Shown: one piece after another, positions 15,589 to 27,695 of the stretch
How the letters are laid out: the number at the start of each line of letters is the position of its first letter
Numbering within the stretch: the first letter of the stretch is position 1
Assembly (NCBI RefSeq): GCF_001522545.3
Contig: NC_031779.1
Coordinates: forward strand, 4,740,460 to 4,804,459
Origin: Parus major
Taxonomy: Eukaryota; Chordata; Aves; Passeriformes; Paridae
Reading direction: 5' to 3'
DNA length: 64,000 bases
The notes under the pieces: model-generated
The model's input: the letters and a program-made list of their open reading frames with translations, nothing else
Told to the model about the DNA's origin: nothing
The model's database searches: none
Translations under genes and position numbers: made by a program

Positions 15589-15656
15589 TCATATAATATA
15601 TATTTAATGCATTAATATATTTTATATTTATATATTTTATATTTGATATATGTCTG
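15589..15656. repeat. TA-rich simple repeat
   Basis: A run of imperfect ATAT/TTTATAT units in AT-rich intergenic DNA. No gene or regulatory signal is evident beyond low complexity. Confidence 0.7.
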
Positions 15657-16257
15657 TGTATAATTTTGTCATATTTCAAGATGTCATTACAAATTGTTCA
15701 CAGTATATTGCAACTGGTATAGGGGATTTTTTGGCTTCCATTAGTTTACTCAGTGTTCTTAAGGCCTTAACCTTCTGGTATGGGATGAAGAGATTCAAAC
15801 TTCACAGCCTCTTGCTGTCATTTGCTGGCATAATTGAGAATATTGTCAGAGTTTTTTGGAGAATCCTTTCCATTTGGCAGGGATGTTTGGACACGCTTGT
15901 TAGGAACTGAGCACTACAAAATACATGGTCAGCTCTGGAGGGGATTCTTCAACGAGGGAATAGCTGTAAGAAAACAGTGCCAAACAAGCAGCATTTTGCT
16001 GAGAGGTTTTCAGAATAACATTCTTGACTTAGAGCCCATTATCTAACAGATGTGTATTGATTTAATAAGCCTCCCTACTGTTTCACTGTAAGCACTTAGT
16101 TCTCTCATCTTCAGTGGAGAATGTGAAACAAGAATCTATTAATAAAAATCTCTTATTCCAGCAAAACATGTTGGTGCCCATATTTGTCAAGGACAGTTAA
16201 GTATTTCAAAGCTAATTAAAACTCCTTTTTTTTTTTTTTTAATTGGGACACTATGGC

Positions 16258-16302
16258 CATATATACACATATATGTGTATGTATGTGATATATATACACT
16301 GA
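16258..16302. repeat. Alternating purine-pyrimidine tract with an 18-bp palindrome
   Basis: ATACACATATATGTGTAT at 16263-16280 reads the same on both strands and lies inside a mixed CA/TA/TG simple repeat. Alternating purine-pyrimidine tracts of this kind can form cruciform or Z-DNA. Most likely microsatellite DNA. Confidence 0.7.
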
Positions 16303-16569
16303 TGTCTTTTTTCTTGACCAAAGAATAACTCTGCAAATTATTTAATCTCCTCTATTTTTTCCCTGGTCTACCTCAAAATGATCTTACAAAATAATATGAT
16401 TTTCTGTATCTACAGAAGAAAGAACTTGAGAACTTGCCACTGTCAAGCTGTTAATTCATTCTCATTTTTTATCTAGACATATTTTTTATTTTTTTTCTAG
16501 ATGATATTTTACTGAGCAAGAGCAAATAAACAGGAAAGATTAAAATAGTGTGATTTGGCACAAAATTTG

Positions 16570-17340
16570 TTAAAAGAATGCATAAGTATGGGAGGGAAGA
16601 GGGAGGGCCAACTCCTCTGCAGCTGCAGAGTTCTGTCAGGTTTAGCAACAGATTTGGTTTCTGTGGCAAGGCTTTGGTAGTGGGAGGCTCCAGAAGTGTC
16701 ATCTGTGAGGAGGTGCCAGAAGCTTCCCCCATGTCTGATAGAGCCAGTGCCAGCCAGCTCCAGGATGGATCAGCTGCTGGCCAGGGCTGAGCCCATCAAC
16801 AGCGGTGGATGGGATATAATTCATTCCAGAAGCAGGGGAAATCCTGCACAACTGCCATTGCAGCTGGGGAGATGAGTGAGAACATGTGAGAGAAACTCTG
16901 CTGATGCCAAGTTCAGCGGAGAAGGGGAGGGAGGAGGTGCTCCAGCCACCAAAGCAGATTTTCCTGCAGCCCACAGAAGTCCATGGTGGAGCAGGGATCC
17001 ACATGCAGCCCCTGGAGTGAGACCATGTCAGAGCAGGATGCCTGAAGGAGGCCATGACTCTGTGGGAAGCCAGGACCAGCCTGTCAGGACCTATGGAGAG
17101 GAGCCCACACTGAAGCAGGTTTGGTGGCAGAACTTGGGATTTGGAACCCTTGGGGACCCACACTGGAGCAGGATGTGAGGAACTGCAGCCTTGGGATTTG
17201 GCTCATATTTGAGAACTTTGTGCAGGACTGTGTTGTAGGAGAGGGACACCGTGTTGGAGCAGGAGAGAAGAGTGTGAGGAGTGGTCCCCCTGAGGAGAAG
17301 GAGCAGCAAAGACATGTCTCTGTCTCCTCAGCCTCTTGAC
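16570..17340. repeat. Probable dispersed repeat fragment, class unsure
   Basis: A block of about 770 bp much more G/C-rich than the DNA on either side, with sharp edges. In its right half a loose motif recurs, roughly TGGAGCAGGA followed by a pyrimidine-rich stretch: near 16,987, 17,026, 17,110, 17,163 and 17,254. This gives the look of an internally repetitive retroelement or LTR piece. The style resembles dispersed repeats I have seen in bird genomes, but I cannot name the family. Long open frames on both strands (154 codons on the minus strand at 16,699-17,163; 100 on the plus strand) probably reflect base composition, not a gene. Alternatives are a degraded CR1 5' region or an endogenous LTR element. 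Confidence 0.5.
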
Positions 17341-20300
17341 AAGTACTCTTAATATTTCCCCATGCACATCCCAAAATAACAAGTCACTTTTGAAAATCTT
17401 GTGCTTATATCCTTTCTGACAGATGTCTCAGTTAAAAACACTGGATTTGCATTCCTGTATTCCATATTTCTGCCATGTATGCAATGTAAAGTACTCTATA
17501 TCCAATGCAGGAAGCATTCTATACAGCACAGTTTTTGGAGGTAATGAAAGCTTGTGTGAGTAGTTCAGCAGCTGTTTTGAACACACAATCTCTTCTTCCA
17601 TAACCTATTACTACTTTCTGCAAAATTTCAAGTCATTTGCTTCTCTGAATCAGGCTATAAGGATTTTAACTGTAAAATTGATCTCCTCGTAAAGTACATA
17701 TGTTCTAATGCTGTAATTACCTGAGGCCTGATCTTCCAACCCTTGACAGCCTAAGTAATCTGTACTTATCTGTCTAATCTTTGTGATTGAATACACAATA
17801 CAGGGAGAATCAAGCAATTCCAGAATATCTACTAGGCCTCTACTCAACTTTCTTAAATCACATTTTGTTTTCACATAGTTAAGTGATCTAAGTGAAGGGT
17901 TAACAATGTTCTGTCTCTCTTAATTTGAGATTTGGAAGACAATTATAATTCAAAATGTTTCTTCTAGTTGAGACTCCTTAGGAAAGACACATACATAGCC
18001 TAGAGCTAGAAGTCCAACTTTGCTTTTAAATGCAAATATTTTAACAAGTATAACACACAGAAGCATGAACTATCAATTATTACTACTAGGCATATGTAAA
18101 ACATCTTGTTTATCACAAAGAGACCAAATTAGGCTAAAAATAAAATAGAAATTTGTAATTGAAATGTTGCCTGTTCTCCTTTAAAACTGTCCATTGTTCT
18201 TATCAGAAGTAGCCTTCAGGTTGTCTTGACGCATCTAAATAGATCTTTCAATATGAAAAGATGGGAACTGCCAGTGTTGGCAGACTGTGGCATTTGTCAT
18301 GCAATGAGACTTCCTGGGAACGGTGTTAGAACAGTGCATTATTTACAACATCAGCCTGTCAGATAAGAGTAAAGACTTTGTTTCCCCTTACTTTCATTCT
18401 CTGGAGATCTTACTGGTACATATAGAATGACAGGAGGAAGTTTCAAGTCAGGGAGAGGGAATTTCCCAGGCCTACCAACACAAGAATGTAGACAAAAGTC
18501 CATGGAAATTTTAGAAGTGTTAACTTCGGCAGATATTTTGAATCCAGATTTAACAGCATTTGACTGAAGATGAAACAAGTGAAAGTTTCAACAAATGTTG
18601 AATGTATTTTTCAGTATAGTACTATCTCAGCCAAGTCAAATTCTACTGTCTCCATCCCCCAGAAGACTTTGTTCTGAGACAGTAATACCTTGGGGTTTTT
18701 GGTTGATTTGTTCGTTTGTTTTTCTCGGCTACTATTACCTGTCTTTTAGAGCTATGGCTGGATTGAGTCCTCAAGGTGATTTAATTGCATCACTTTGTAG
18801 ACATAACAGCCATTTTACCAATGCTTTCCCTTTCTCAGGGGTAGTTGGTAGGTTTTGAGCAGAAGATAATTGTCTTGATGTCCCCTTGCACAACCACGCT
18901 CCCCGGAGTCCCACGGTAGCTGGACATGTGTGTGGCACAGTCTGTGACTCAGGGAACAGGCCCTGATGAGTTAACCCTGGAACTGTTCTGGGAAGTCAGT
19001 GCTGCATTGCAGCAGCCTGCTACTTCCCCTGTCCCCCTGTCTGTGGAATTCCTCTGGGACTGGCACTCTCTAATCCTTCTTGGTTATTGGACTGTCTTGT
19101 TTTGTCCTCTTTGGGGTTTGGTACAAATTTTTCCACATTTGCCTTACTGGTATGGAGTAAATTTAGAGCTCCCTGTCACTACTGGGGTTCTGTATATTGC
19201 ACCAGGCCCCCTGATTTGCTTGGGGTATTTATAGAGCTTATTTCTATTATATCAGATACAGTTTCACCTTGGAATTTACAGTGATCATAATTGAACCTAT
19301 TTAATGTTGACAAGATTGATATTGTTGTTTAATGCCTATCTTACAAAACAGTATGTCTAAGTACTATTATTTAAAGATGAATTGTCTGCATTGTTTCACA
19401 GACTCCTCTCTCTGTCCTCTTACTGATGGCTTCTATGCTTTTTCAAGTGCTGAGTGTTTAGGTGTCAGAACACAAACTTTTTTGCCCACTCTAGAAGAGT
19501 TGTTGGAATAAAGGAAGCCTACCTCTAGACAAGGCTGTCTCAAAAAGTTACAATATTTCTGTAACCCCCCCTGCCTCCCATCATCAGCTGGTTCTAATTT
19601 CTCTACCAGCATGCAATTCAGGAGACTTGGCTCAGCTGCAGAGACTTTCACTTCAACTTATTAAGCGGATAACAGCCCAAATAGTATTTACCTCTTTCAA
19701 AATAATAGGTCCTCTACTAGGTGGTGTTATGTATTTCTGGTGGTTATATATATACACAGATATTTCTGTATTTATCAGACACCCTGTATATGTATATATG
19801 GCATTTGATTTTGCATTTTAGTAAAGTCCAACAGTGAAAGTCAGACCATACCCTTTGTGTCACTCTGACTTCAAAAGCACATAAAATAGCTCTCACATCT
19901 CCATATCACCACCCAAAGTATCTTCTTTTTTTGTTTGGATTCTTGCACCAGAGAGGAAGAAGTGTACCTGAGGCAGTTGTTTCTTGTTTCAGTATTGTTT
20001 GATGTGTGATGAGCTTGGTTATCAGATCTCATTGTGCAACCAAATATGGTTTCACTTGCTACAAAATTGCTTATCTACAAGGAGACAAACATGCCCTCTA
20101 CTGACTTCATCTGTGGCTGGAGTTTAAAAGCTGCTGTCAGAGAGTACACAATGGAACTGTTTGCAAATAAAGCAAATTAAAATAAACATCTTTTATCATA
20201 AGAAAGCAATTAGTGTTGATTCGCAGCTTCACTTGGTTTTTCTTTCCTGACCTTGACTACATTGTGATGGTTTTGTGCTTCCTCGGACAGTTTCTACTTG

Positions 20301-23300
20301 CATCTGCATCGATTAAACCTTGATCTCATTTATTATCTCAGGAAATGGTCTCAAGGTCACAGGGCTGGAAATTTAATTATGGTGGCAGTATATTAAGTGG
20401 CACATTTAAAGATGCTGAATCGTAGTAATTAATTTTTTGGATGGTGGTCTCTAGGGAACAGGTTTTCTCTACACTGGGTGTTTAGACATCCATCATGGCC
20501 ATTCAGCTTGGCAGCTGTCTTTTAGCTTTAAACTGCATCATTATTCATCTTTTATGACTGACTTAAAAAACACTAGACAACTATATCCTTTTTTATTGTA
20601 ATATATGTCAGATGCTTGTATTAAGCTATACTTCACCTTTGCTATAAAACATTAACAGAGGTTGCTAGCAGCTACCTAGGCTGGCCTCTAAATTGAGACA
20701 ACAATTACCCTTCGCTGACATCTAGTGTCAAGACATGAGATATAGCTCAAGTGCCGAATCCATTGGCCTGGAAATCCTGCACTTCCCCACTGATTCAGGC
20801 TCACCCAAGAAGCTGCAGCACTGGACATAATTAGTGGACACGAGGGATTAACTTGGCACACAATGTTGACTTTGTAGCAGCACTAGGTTATTGGATGAAA
20901 TGCAGCACTGTCAAGGTCTTAAAAAGCTTGTAATGTTTAATGAAGGAATGGTCATTAAACTTGCTGGATCAAATATTAGGCAAGATGGAACTGGGATGTT
21001 TAATAAAGAGCCCTGAAAATATGAACTAAATCACATATATTCATTTAAACTGCTGGCTAAAGCCCAGCATATCTCAAAATAGTTCACTGCTGGTTTAAGC
21101 CAGATGAACTGGGAAGGAGAAGAGTAAGCAGGTTTTAGCTTTCTGCATATTTCTATTGTAAAATTAGTTTTCTTAAATGAAATACCTTAAAGTTCATATA
21201 TACTGCTGGGACTGCAAAAAAAAAAGTTCTCTAAGGAGTTTAAGGCTATTAGAGTTCTCAAAGTGAATAAGATTTTCAGACGAGGTCTTTCATACCCTTC
21301 GTCAAGCTGAATCTTCCAGGACAGATACCAAAATATTAAACAGTGGATTTTAAAAATATTGTTACAAGAGTTGGTCCTCACACCATTGTATTAAAAGCAC
21401 TAATTTTTACAGGCTGAGGCGAAGATGATCTCTTAAAGCAGCTGTGACAGTCAGAGAACAGAATTAAATTCTAGGTACAGAATATTGGGTGTAGCATTCC
21501 TCCTGCACCTTGTCACCTCCTGAATCTCACTAGACGTAGCTCTTCAGCAGTAAAAGCCTTGTGCTTGCAGTATTTGACCTTCTCTTTAAATTCATGTTGT
21601 GAACTCATCTAGCTCTTTTTGCTATTTTACTACTGGCCTTTCTGGAACAGTAATGTATCTTCGTCTGGAGAGATGAGCCAGATCTCCTTTTTGTGCTGTG
21701 TTTTGTGATTAGAGTTATGTGATTGTGGTTGAGATGTTTAAATGTAGTGGAACTGAGACAGACTCATCTTCCCAGGTGTATGTGTCATCTCTGTGTGCCT
21801 TTCTTCCCTGGGCTCACTCCAGCAGTTCCATATGCTCAGCCTGGGTCTCTTGTTAATTCAGAGGATTTGCAGGCAGTATTGGTAAATGCTGGGCACATAA
21901 TTCCTCCACTCGTGGTGTGTGTTCCCATAGTTAGAGAAGAAAACAGCAGGTAGAAGAGCTGGATTACAGGGAGAGAAGTGGATGATGGATCTCTGAAGTG
22001 AGATATATGAAGGCACAGTCAGCTTCACTTGGGTTTGATCCCAGTGACTGCAAAGGCTATCTCCCAGCAGTGTCACACAGCAGAGATGGTCTCAAGGCTG
22101 GAGAGTGAGCACAGCAGATAATTTGGGACAGGTCAGTAGAGCCACAGACAAACCTACTTAGAAATGGAAATGAGTGATACCACAATGGCTTCTGAGAGAG
22201 CTGCAGATGGAGCTTTGGAGCTGCCTACACCTCATCGAATTGGAGAGGTACAGAGAGGTGGAGAGATGGCCAGTATCTAGCCAAGAACCAATTTAAACAG
22301 GAAATGTTTGCAAGTGTAATATTCAGTCTGGTTTCCATCTACATGAGATTGAAAACTCCTTGGTAATTCCCTTATAAAAACAGACTATAAGGTTGTAAAT
22401 TAGATCTCTCCTACTTTTAAATATTGCAACAGAACATAGAAATGGGAATAAGGTATCCTGATCACTCCTGTGGATCATCATAGTTATGTTCCAAGTGCCC
22501 TAGTCTGTTCTAAATTATTAAAATAGGATAAATTGCATATATGTATGGTTGCACATCTAGCCATGCAAAGCAGAAACAAGGGCTAGCTGCAAAAACAGGG
22601 TTGTTAAAATAGCTTCCCCCCCCACCCCCATGGGTTTTCTGAAGAAGCCCCTTTGTACAGAATCCACTGGATTTTCTGAAGAAACAAACAAATCACAATA
22701 TAAAAAATATGGTGAAATCACAGTATTTGATGGATATTGGTGTACCTGGAGCATAGTAAGTACCAAAAAAATTCAAGAGGATATATGGATATTCTTTTTC
22801 TCAAGTTTATTTTCTGTCTTCTTGTAACCCATTTTAACAAAGATCATGTAGATATTTGGGTTGTAACTCTCTATGCTATTGACCCATGCACAAATATTTT
22901 GAATATATCTGCATGTAAATATTGCTATCCATATGTGAGTATGCACAATGGAGTAGGGACCAGCTCTTTAGAAAGTTTGAATTTTGGAGCATGTAGAAGA
23001 GACAAAGGCAGTATAGCTGAGGTAGCAATGTTGGAAGAATGATAGGTGTATAATAAATAAGCCATAGGTTAATGCAAACGATTAGATGAGTAGCTTTGCA
23101 CAACAAATGGAGAAACAGAAGAAAAAACATTAATGCTAACTTCAGAAGAGGCTCATGATACCACATCACATATTTACATTGAACTGCTGCTTCTGCTGCA
23201 GTCATGACATACATTCTATTCTATACTTTACTGCTGGATTAAGTCACCAGCATTGTTATTGAAATCAAGATAATTAATGTTACCATAATTCATTCACAAT

Positions 23301-24730
23301 TTATAAATAGCAAAATTAGCCTTTTTTGTGGGTTTTTATGTCAACAAGCTCAATAAAACCACTTATTTCTTCTGTCTGGAGACCTTTTTGTCTAAAATGC
23401 TACAGCAGAAGGGCAGCAGTGATAGAAAATTGTTGCACTTCAGCACCTTTTGCAACAGACTTGCATATGTTTGGTGTATTAGAACTTCTGCTGAAAGGTT
23501 GGATTTATAACCAGTCATGGGAGGTTTGGATCCAAGATGCTGTACATCATCAGAGCTTTCAAATGACATATCAGGGGGTTTCCTCTGCTTTTAAAGCCTC
23601 TCTTACACTAAAAAACCATGATGCTGTTCTTGTAATGACTTCTTGCAAATGTCTTGTTGGAGTAAAGATTAAAAAAAAAAACATTTAAAGCTATTACTCA
23701 GTATACTTGCTTTGCTTTTATGGTAGTTCTGAATGCCACAGTTTTAGCCCTTATCAGAGAAAGTTCCTTTCAGATGAGGTAGGCAATAATTGGATTTCTA
23801 TGTGTATGAACTATCTTTCAAAACTGTTTCGGTGCATACTCACATGACTGATATCCTCATAACCATCCACCCTGAACTACATTCAACTTTCCTAAATGAG
23901 ATTTTATTGGAACTGATTATGATTAGATAAATGGGTGACTTCACTAATGTATAATACACTTTTCAATTATAGATTATGTATGATAATTTACATTTCTTGT
24001 TTGATAGTATGATATTTATGTGACATATTCTGGATGAGATCTGCTGCTGTTTATATAATGGCCTTACTTTTCTTTTAAATTAAATCTGCTTTCAGCTTCT
24101 TTCAATATATTTAAATTTTTAGGATAAACAAAGACATTACAAATCCACCTTAATTTACCCTTCAGTGGAATTAAATCTCTTGGTGGATAAATTCTGGTCC
24201 CCAAATTTGTTGTCTGAAGAGATAAATTCTACCATCAGATGAACCGATGAACATAATGTGGCTTGGAATAGCAAGTTCCCCAGTTAAGTGACTGCAGAAT
24301 CAAGCAGCCATTATCCAGCTGACAGCTGAGAGACTGTTAGAGAAAAATGGAATTTGATCAAGAAACAGGGTTTCTTCTCTCTTGCAATAAATCTGATTTA
24401 TGCCTCCTGAGTTAACAGTTTTCTTTATATGTAGAGATTTTGTAGGATGTATTGCTAATTTTGATGTAGGTGAGAATTAGAGCATCTTCCCTGGCAAAGA
24501 ACCTCTGGGCATGGGAAATTAAAAAAGTATTTAGCGTACATGGGTTTTTTTTTCTCCTAATAGCCTTTACAAGTTTTTATCTGGTGTCAACACCCAAAGA
24601 AATGACATTCAGTCAGAAGAGAGAAATTGTCTACAGATATATCAATAAATTGTATTGCTAAATAGTTTTTTATTTTATTTTAAAGTGGTCAGCATACTAG
24701 AAAAAGAATTCTAATTTAATACAATCTCTC
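17341..24730. other. Gene-poor intergenic DNA
   Basis: No coding exon is supported. The stretch is mostly AT-rich and low-copy-looking. Around 18.62-19.30 kb it becomes more mixed in composition and holds a 102-codon open frame (18,926-19,234, plus strand) that I do not recognise. The sequence at about 20.13-20.45 kb contains no visible repeat and several homeodomain-like TAATTA/ATTAAT words, so it is one of the better candidates for a conserved noncoding element. That is a guess from appearance only. Confidence 0.5.
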
Positions 24731-24734
24731 TAAA

Positions 24735-25443
24735 TGTTTTCAGAAGTTTGCTGCCAACACAATGCTGGGAGGAGCAGCCAATCCCCCAGAGAGCTGTGCA
24801 GCCTTGGGAGGGACCTGGATAGGCTGGAGAGACAGACAGGGAAGAACTGGCTGAAGTTCTACAAGGGCAAGGGCAGGGTCCTGCACCTGGAGAGGAACAA
24901 CCCCAGGCACCAGCACAGGCTGGGGCCAACCTGCAGGGAGGCAGCTCTGTGGAGAAGGACCTGGGGGTTCTGGTGGAAAACAAACAGCCCCTGAGCCAGC
25001 AGTGACCTGCGGCCAAGGAGGCCAAGGGCATCCTGGGGTGATCAGGAAAAGCAGTGCCAGCAGGCCAGGGATGTGATCCTGCCCCTCTCCTCAGCCCTGG
25101 TGAGGCCACTCTGGAGTGCTGTGCCCAGTTCTGGGCTCCTCAGGACACACAGATGTGGAGCACCTGCAGGGGTCCAGCAGAGGGCACAAAGGTGACAAAG
25201 GGACTGGTGCACAGGAAGTTCCACCTAAACATGAGGAAGAATTTCTTCACTGTGCAAATGACTGAGCACTGAAACAGGCTGCTCAGAGAGGGAGAGGAGT
25301 CTTTCTCACGGGAGATATTCCAGAACCCTCTGGACACAATTCTGTGCCATGTTCTCTGGGACAATCCAGCTTGAACAAGGAGGTTGGACCAGATAACCCA
25401 CTGTGGTCCCTTCTAACATTTAAACGTTCTGTGATTCTATGAT
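24735..25443 (+). mobile_element. CR1-type LINE fragment, 3' part, internally deleted
   Basis: This is the 3' end of a chicken-repeat-1 (CR1) non-LTR retrotransposon. It begins inside the region coding for the C-terminal part of the reverse-transcriptase protein, recognisable from the run encoding lagging phrases such as 'rdLdrLE' and 'LGRDL'. It continues through the 3' UTR to the characteristic ending GTTCTGTGATTCTATGAT near 25,443. Stop codons and indels break every frame, so it is dead. The join near 25,205-25,215 looks shorter than the family: the text moves from the late coding part (AAAGGGACTGG) straight to the 3' UTR segment with CACAGGAAGTTCCACCT. This suggests an internal deletion of perhaps a couple of hundred bases. 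5' truncation is normal for CR1. It is the longest CR1 copy in the window. Confidence 0.9.
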
Positions 25444-26555
25444 CAACAACATTTCTTGAAAGAAAATCACTCAGGATGTAAAAGAAAGTTCAGAATAAAA
25501 GCTGATATGTCAGAAATCCATGAATGCCCCACAGTAGCCTTCCCAAAAGGAGAAAACCCAAAAACCCAGATAAGCTGTGTAGTTGTAGTGAGGTGTTTTC
25601 ATGTTGTGTTCCATTGCTCAGTACTGGTTTCTTTTGGCAGTGGTAGTTTTTCCAGTCAGGCACTATGGCCAGTTGCTTACGTGGGACAATACTGATAATC
25701 TCTGTGTATATTTGTGTGTGTGTGTATATTTATATATCTATATATAGCATAAATATATATATATAATGAACATATATTTACACACACATACAATGTCCTG
25801 AAAACTCACAGGAATTCCAGTATCTCTATAACACATACAATGAATTTACGTTTAGTCAGTATGGAGCTGACATGATACCAATACTTGGCTTTTAACTCCT
25901 TTAAGGCTTTAAAAAAACCCAAACCTGATGCTTTATCAAAGCTATACAAAGAATGAGAACTCACAACTGTTTCTTTATGAAACTTTGAAGACTGTGACAA
26001 CATTTTTCTTTTTTTTTCCCCTCCCTTCCTGGCAATCAACAGAGGCAATTGGTAACAGACCTATTTCACATTCCAAATTTTCAGTTGTTTTGATTATCCT
26101 GCTTTAATCATTCCTGGCACAAGTCCACTGGACTTAGAGAAGGAACGAGGCCAGCGCTGTGGTCAGCTCAGCAGTAGCATTCGAATATGAACACTGAAAT
26201 TTCAAAGGTTAAGAGTTTGTTAATAAAACATAATTGTGTGTACTTTTTGCTGCCATAAAATGTTTTATAACTTTATTCCAGTTAATATCCTTGTTGTGAG
26301 ATTGCTATCATGGGTCTGTAACTTATAAAAATATGTGAGTTAATGAGCAACTTTCACAGCTTTTGCCAAGTTACTGAATTATATTAATAGCTGATTGCAG
26401 CCTACTGTTTTATTTGGACTATTTTCTTAGCTATTGACATATATATTAATGACAGTGATGAACAAACTAGCAATTTTAGATTGAACCTACAAATTATTTT
26501 TGTAGTGGAAACTATTTTTTTTCCTCAGTTTAAAGTTTAGTAAGCATAATGGTTT
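25444..26555. other. Intergenic spacer between CR1 copies
   Basis: No gene is seen. It contains the TG/TA simple repeat described separately and otherwise AT-rich unique-looking DNA. Confidence 0.6.
25705..25795. repeat. TG/TA simple repeat, quasi-palindromic
   Basis: A TG-rich tract (GTGTGTGTGTATATTTATAT) is followed by alternating TA and then by ATATATTTACACACACATA. The left and right arms are near reverse complements, so the whole tract is one imperfect inverted repeat. It lies about 260 bp past the CR1 3' end. Confidence 0.7.
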
Positions 26556-26559
26556 TAAA

Positions 26560-26802
26560 GAGGGTTGATTCAGACCTGATATAGGGAAGAAATTCTTTAT
26601 GATGAAGGTGGTGAAGAACCAGAGCACATTCACCAAAGAGGTGGTAGATGCCCCATTCCTGGAAACATTCAAGGTTAAGTTGGATGGGGCTCTAAGCAAC
26701 CTGATCTGGTAGAAGATGATCTAGTTTGCTTGGAGGGGTGTTGGGTTAGATCTATGAATAATGTCCTTTCCCACCCAAACTCTTCTATGACTCTAACTCA
26801 CC
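26560..26802 (+). mobile_element. CR1-like LINE 3'-UTR fragment
   Basis: Segments match the order of an avian CR1 3' UTR: an 'AGGGAAGAAATTCTTTATGATG' type block (26,585-26,606), then GAGGTGGTAGATGCCCC, then GGAAACATTCAAGGTTAAG, GGATGGGGCTCTAAGCAACC, and a degraded tail ending CTCTTCTATGACTCT. It is heavily diverged and has no coding potential. The subfamily differs from the copy at 24.7 kb, judging by the different tail text. Confidence 0.8.
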
Positions 26803-27439
26803 ATAAGTAATTTGAATGAAGAGATCAATACCAAGCCTTTTGTGAAAGAGGGAGGTGTAAAATAAATACTTTGGCACTTCTATTTGTTTAACTCACACAG
26901 TTCTTTGAGTTCTTCCTTCTGTTTCTTAAAGTTCCCAGAAGTGTGAGGACAAAGCACAGCCAAAGAAGTATCTTAAAACCAATGAAACCCACTGGCTATG
27001 GGTTGGTAATCCCTGAAACATTTCATTATGAAGGATTGGGAAGCAGGAGCTACAAAATGTTAAGCAAGAGGGCAAGCTAAGCTATAAAATGCTGTTTTGG
27101 AGGCAATCTCCATCTGACTTAGGGTGACTATTATGTCTTCAAGTCTCCCACTTGAAGGTCAAAAAATTGTCTTGTAGGAGCCAGTGACTCCAAGCTCCTC
27201 TGGTGTGACATGGGGATGCTGCCCTTCCCTTCAGAGAAGAAACAGGAGGTTAACAATCTAGATGGTGGTTTGAGAAGCCCTATAGAAAGCTTACAGAAAA
27301 GGCTGAATCCCATCTCTGTTCTTAATTTGTTGTAAGAATCAAATTGCAGAAATGATGTAATTTTGGACTTCGGTGAGTAAGCACCTGTATGCTGCAAAAG
27401 GTAGAGTTTCATGCATGCTGCAATTTGTAGTTAGAAATG

Positions 27440-27695
27440 GTAGTTCAGAGGAGGAGGGAAAGCAGACCAGGCTGCTCAGAGCCCCATCCAACCTGGCCTT
27501 GAACACTTCCAGGGATGGAGCATCCACACAGCTTCTCTGGGCAACTTGTGCCAGGGCCTCCCCACCCTCACAGGGAGAATTTCTTCCTAATATCTAGTCT
27601 GACCCTGCCCACTTTCAGTTTGAATCCATTTCCCTTTTTTCCTCTCTCTCCATGTCCTTGTCTAAAGTCCTTCTCAGCTCTCTGGCAGACCTTTT
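27440..27695 (-). mobile_element. CR1-like LINE 3'-UTR fragment, inverted
   Basis: Read on the minus strand, the text runs through an 'AAGAAATTCTCCCTGTGAGG' block, then GGCACAAGTTGCCCAGAGAAG, GGATGCTCCATCCCTGGAAG, and TTCAAGGCCAGGTTGGATGG. This is the usual order of an avian CR1 3' UTR. Its tail lacks the canonical terminal repeats, so the 3' end is lost. It lies head-on to the copy ending at about 26.8 kb. Two open frames across it are composition artefacts. Confidence 0.8.

Larger units (their letters stand above)
1..16568. other. Gene-poor intergenic DNA, left part
   Basis: No open frame here shows a recognisable protein, codon bias or plausible splice chain; the short open frames are scattered on both strands as expected by chance. 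The DNA is AT-rich, with short A/T runs, several TA-rich simple repeats and a few short perfect hairpins listed separately. Patches at about 1.19-1.41 kb and 2.25-2.48 kb are more GC-rich than their surroundings, but I do not recognise them. Assuming the human gene order is kept, this belongs to the long interval between FOXB1 and BNIP2, which could hold distal enhancers. That last point is inference only. Confidence 0.6.

Noticed and set aside
16699..17163. 154-codon minus-strand open frame considered as a gene
   Set aside because: Located in a repeat-like block, with no start context or splice partner and no recognised domain.
24711..25364. Open frames of 60-132 codons on both strands near 25 kb
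   Set aside because: They lie in a dead CR1 element and do not follow its coding frame.
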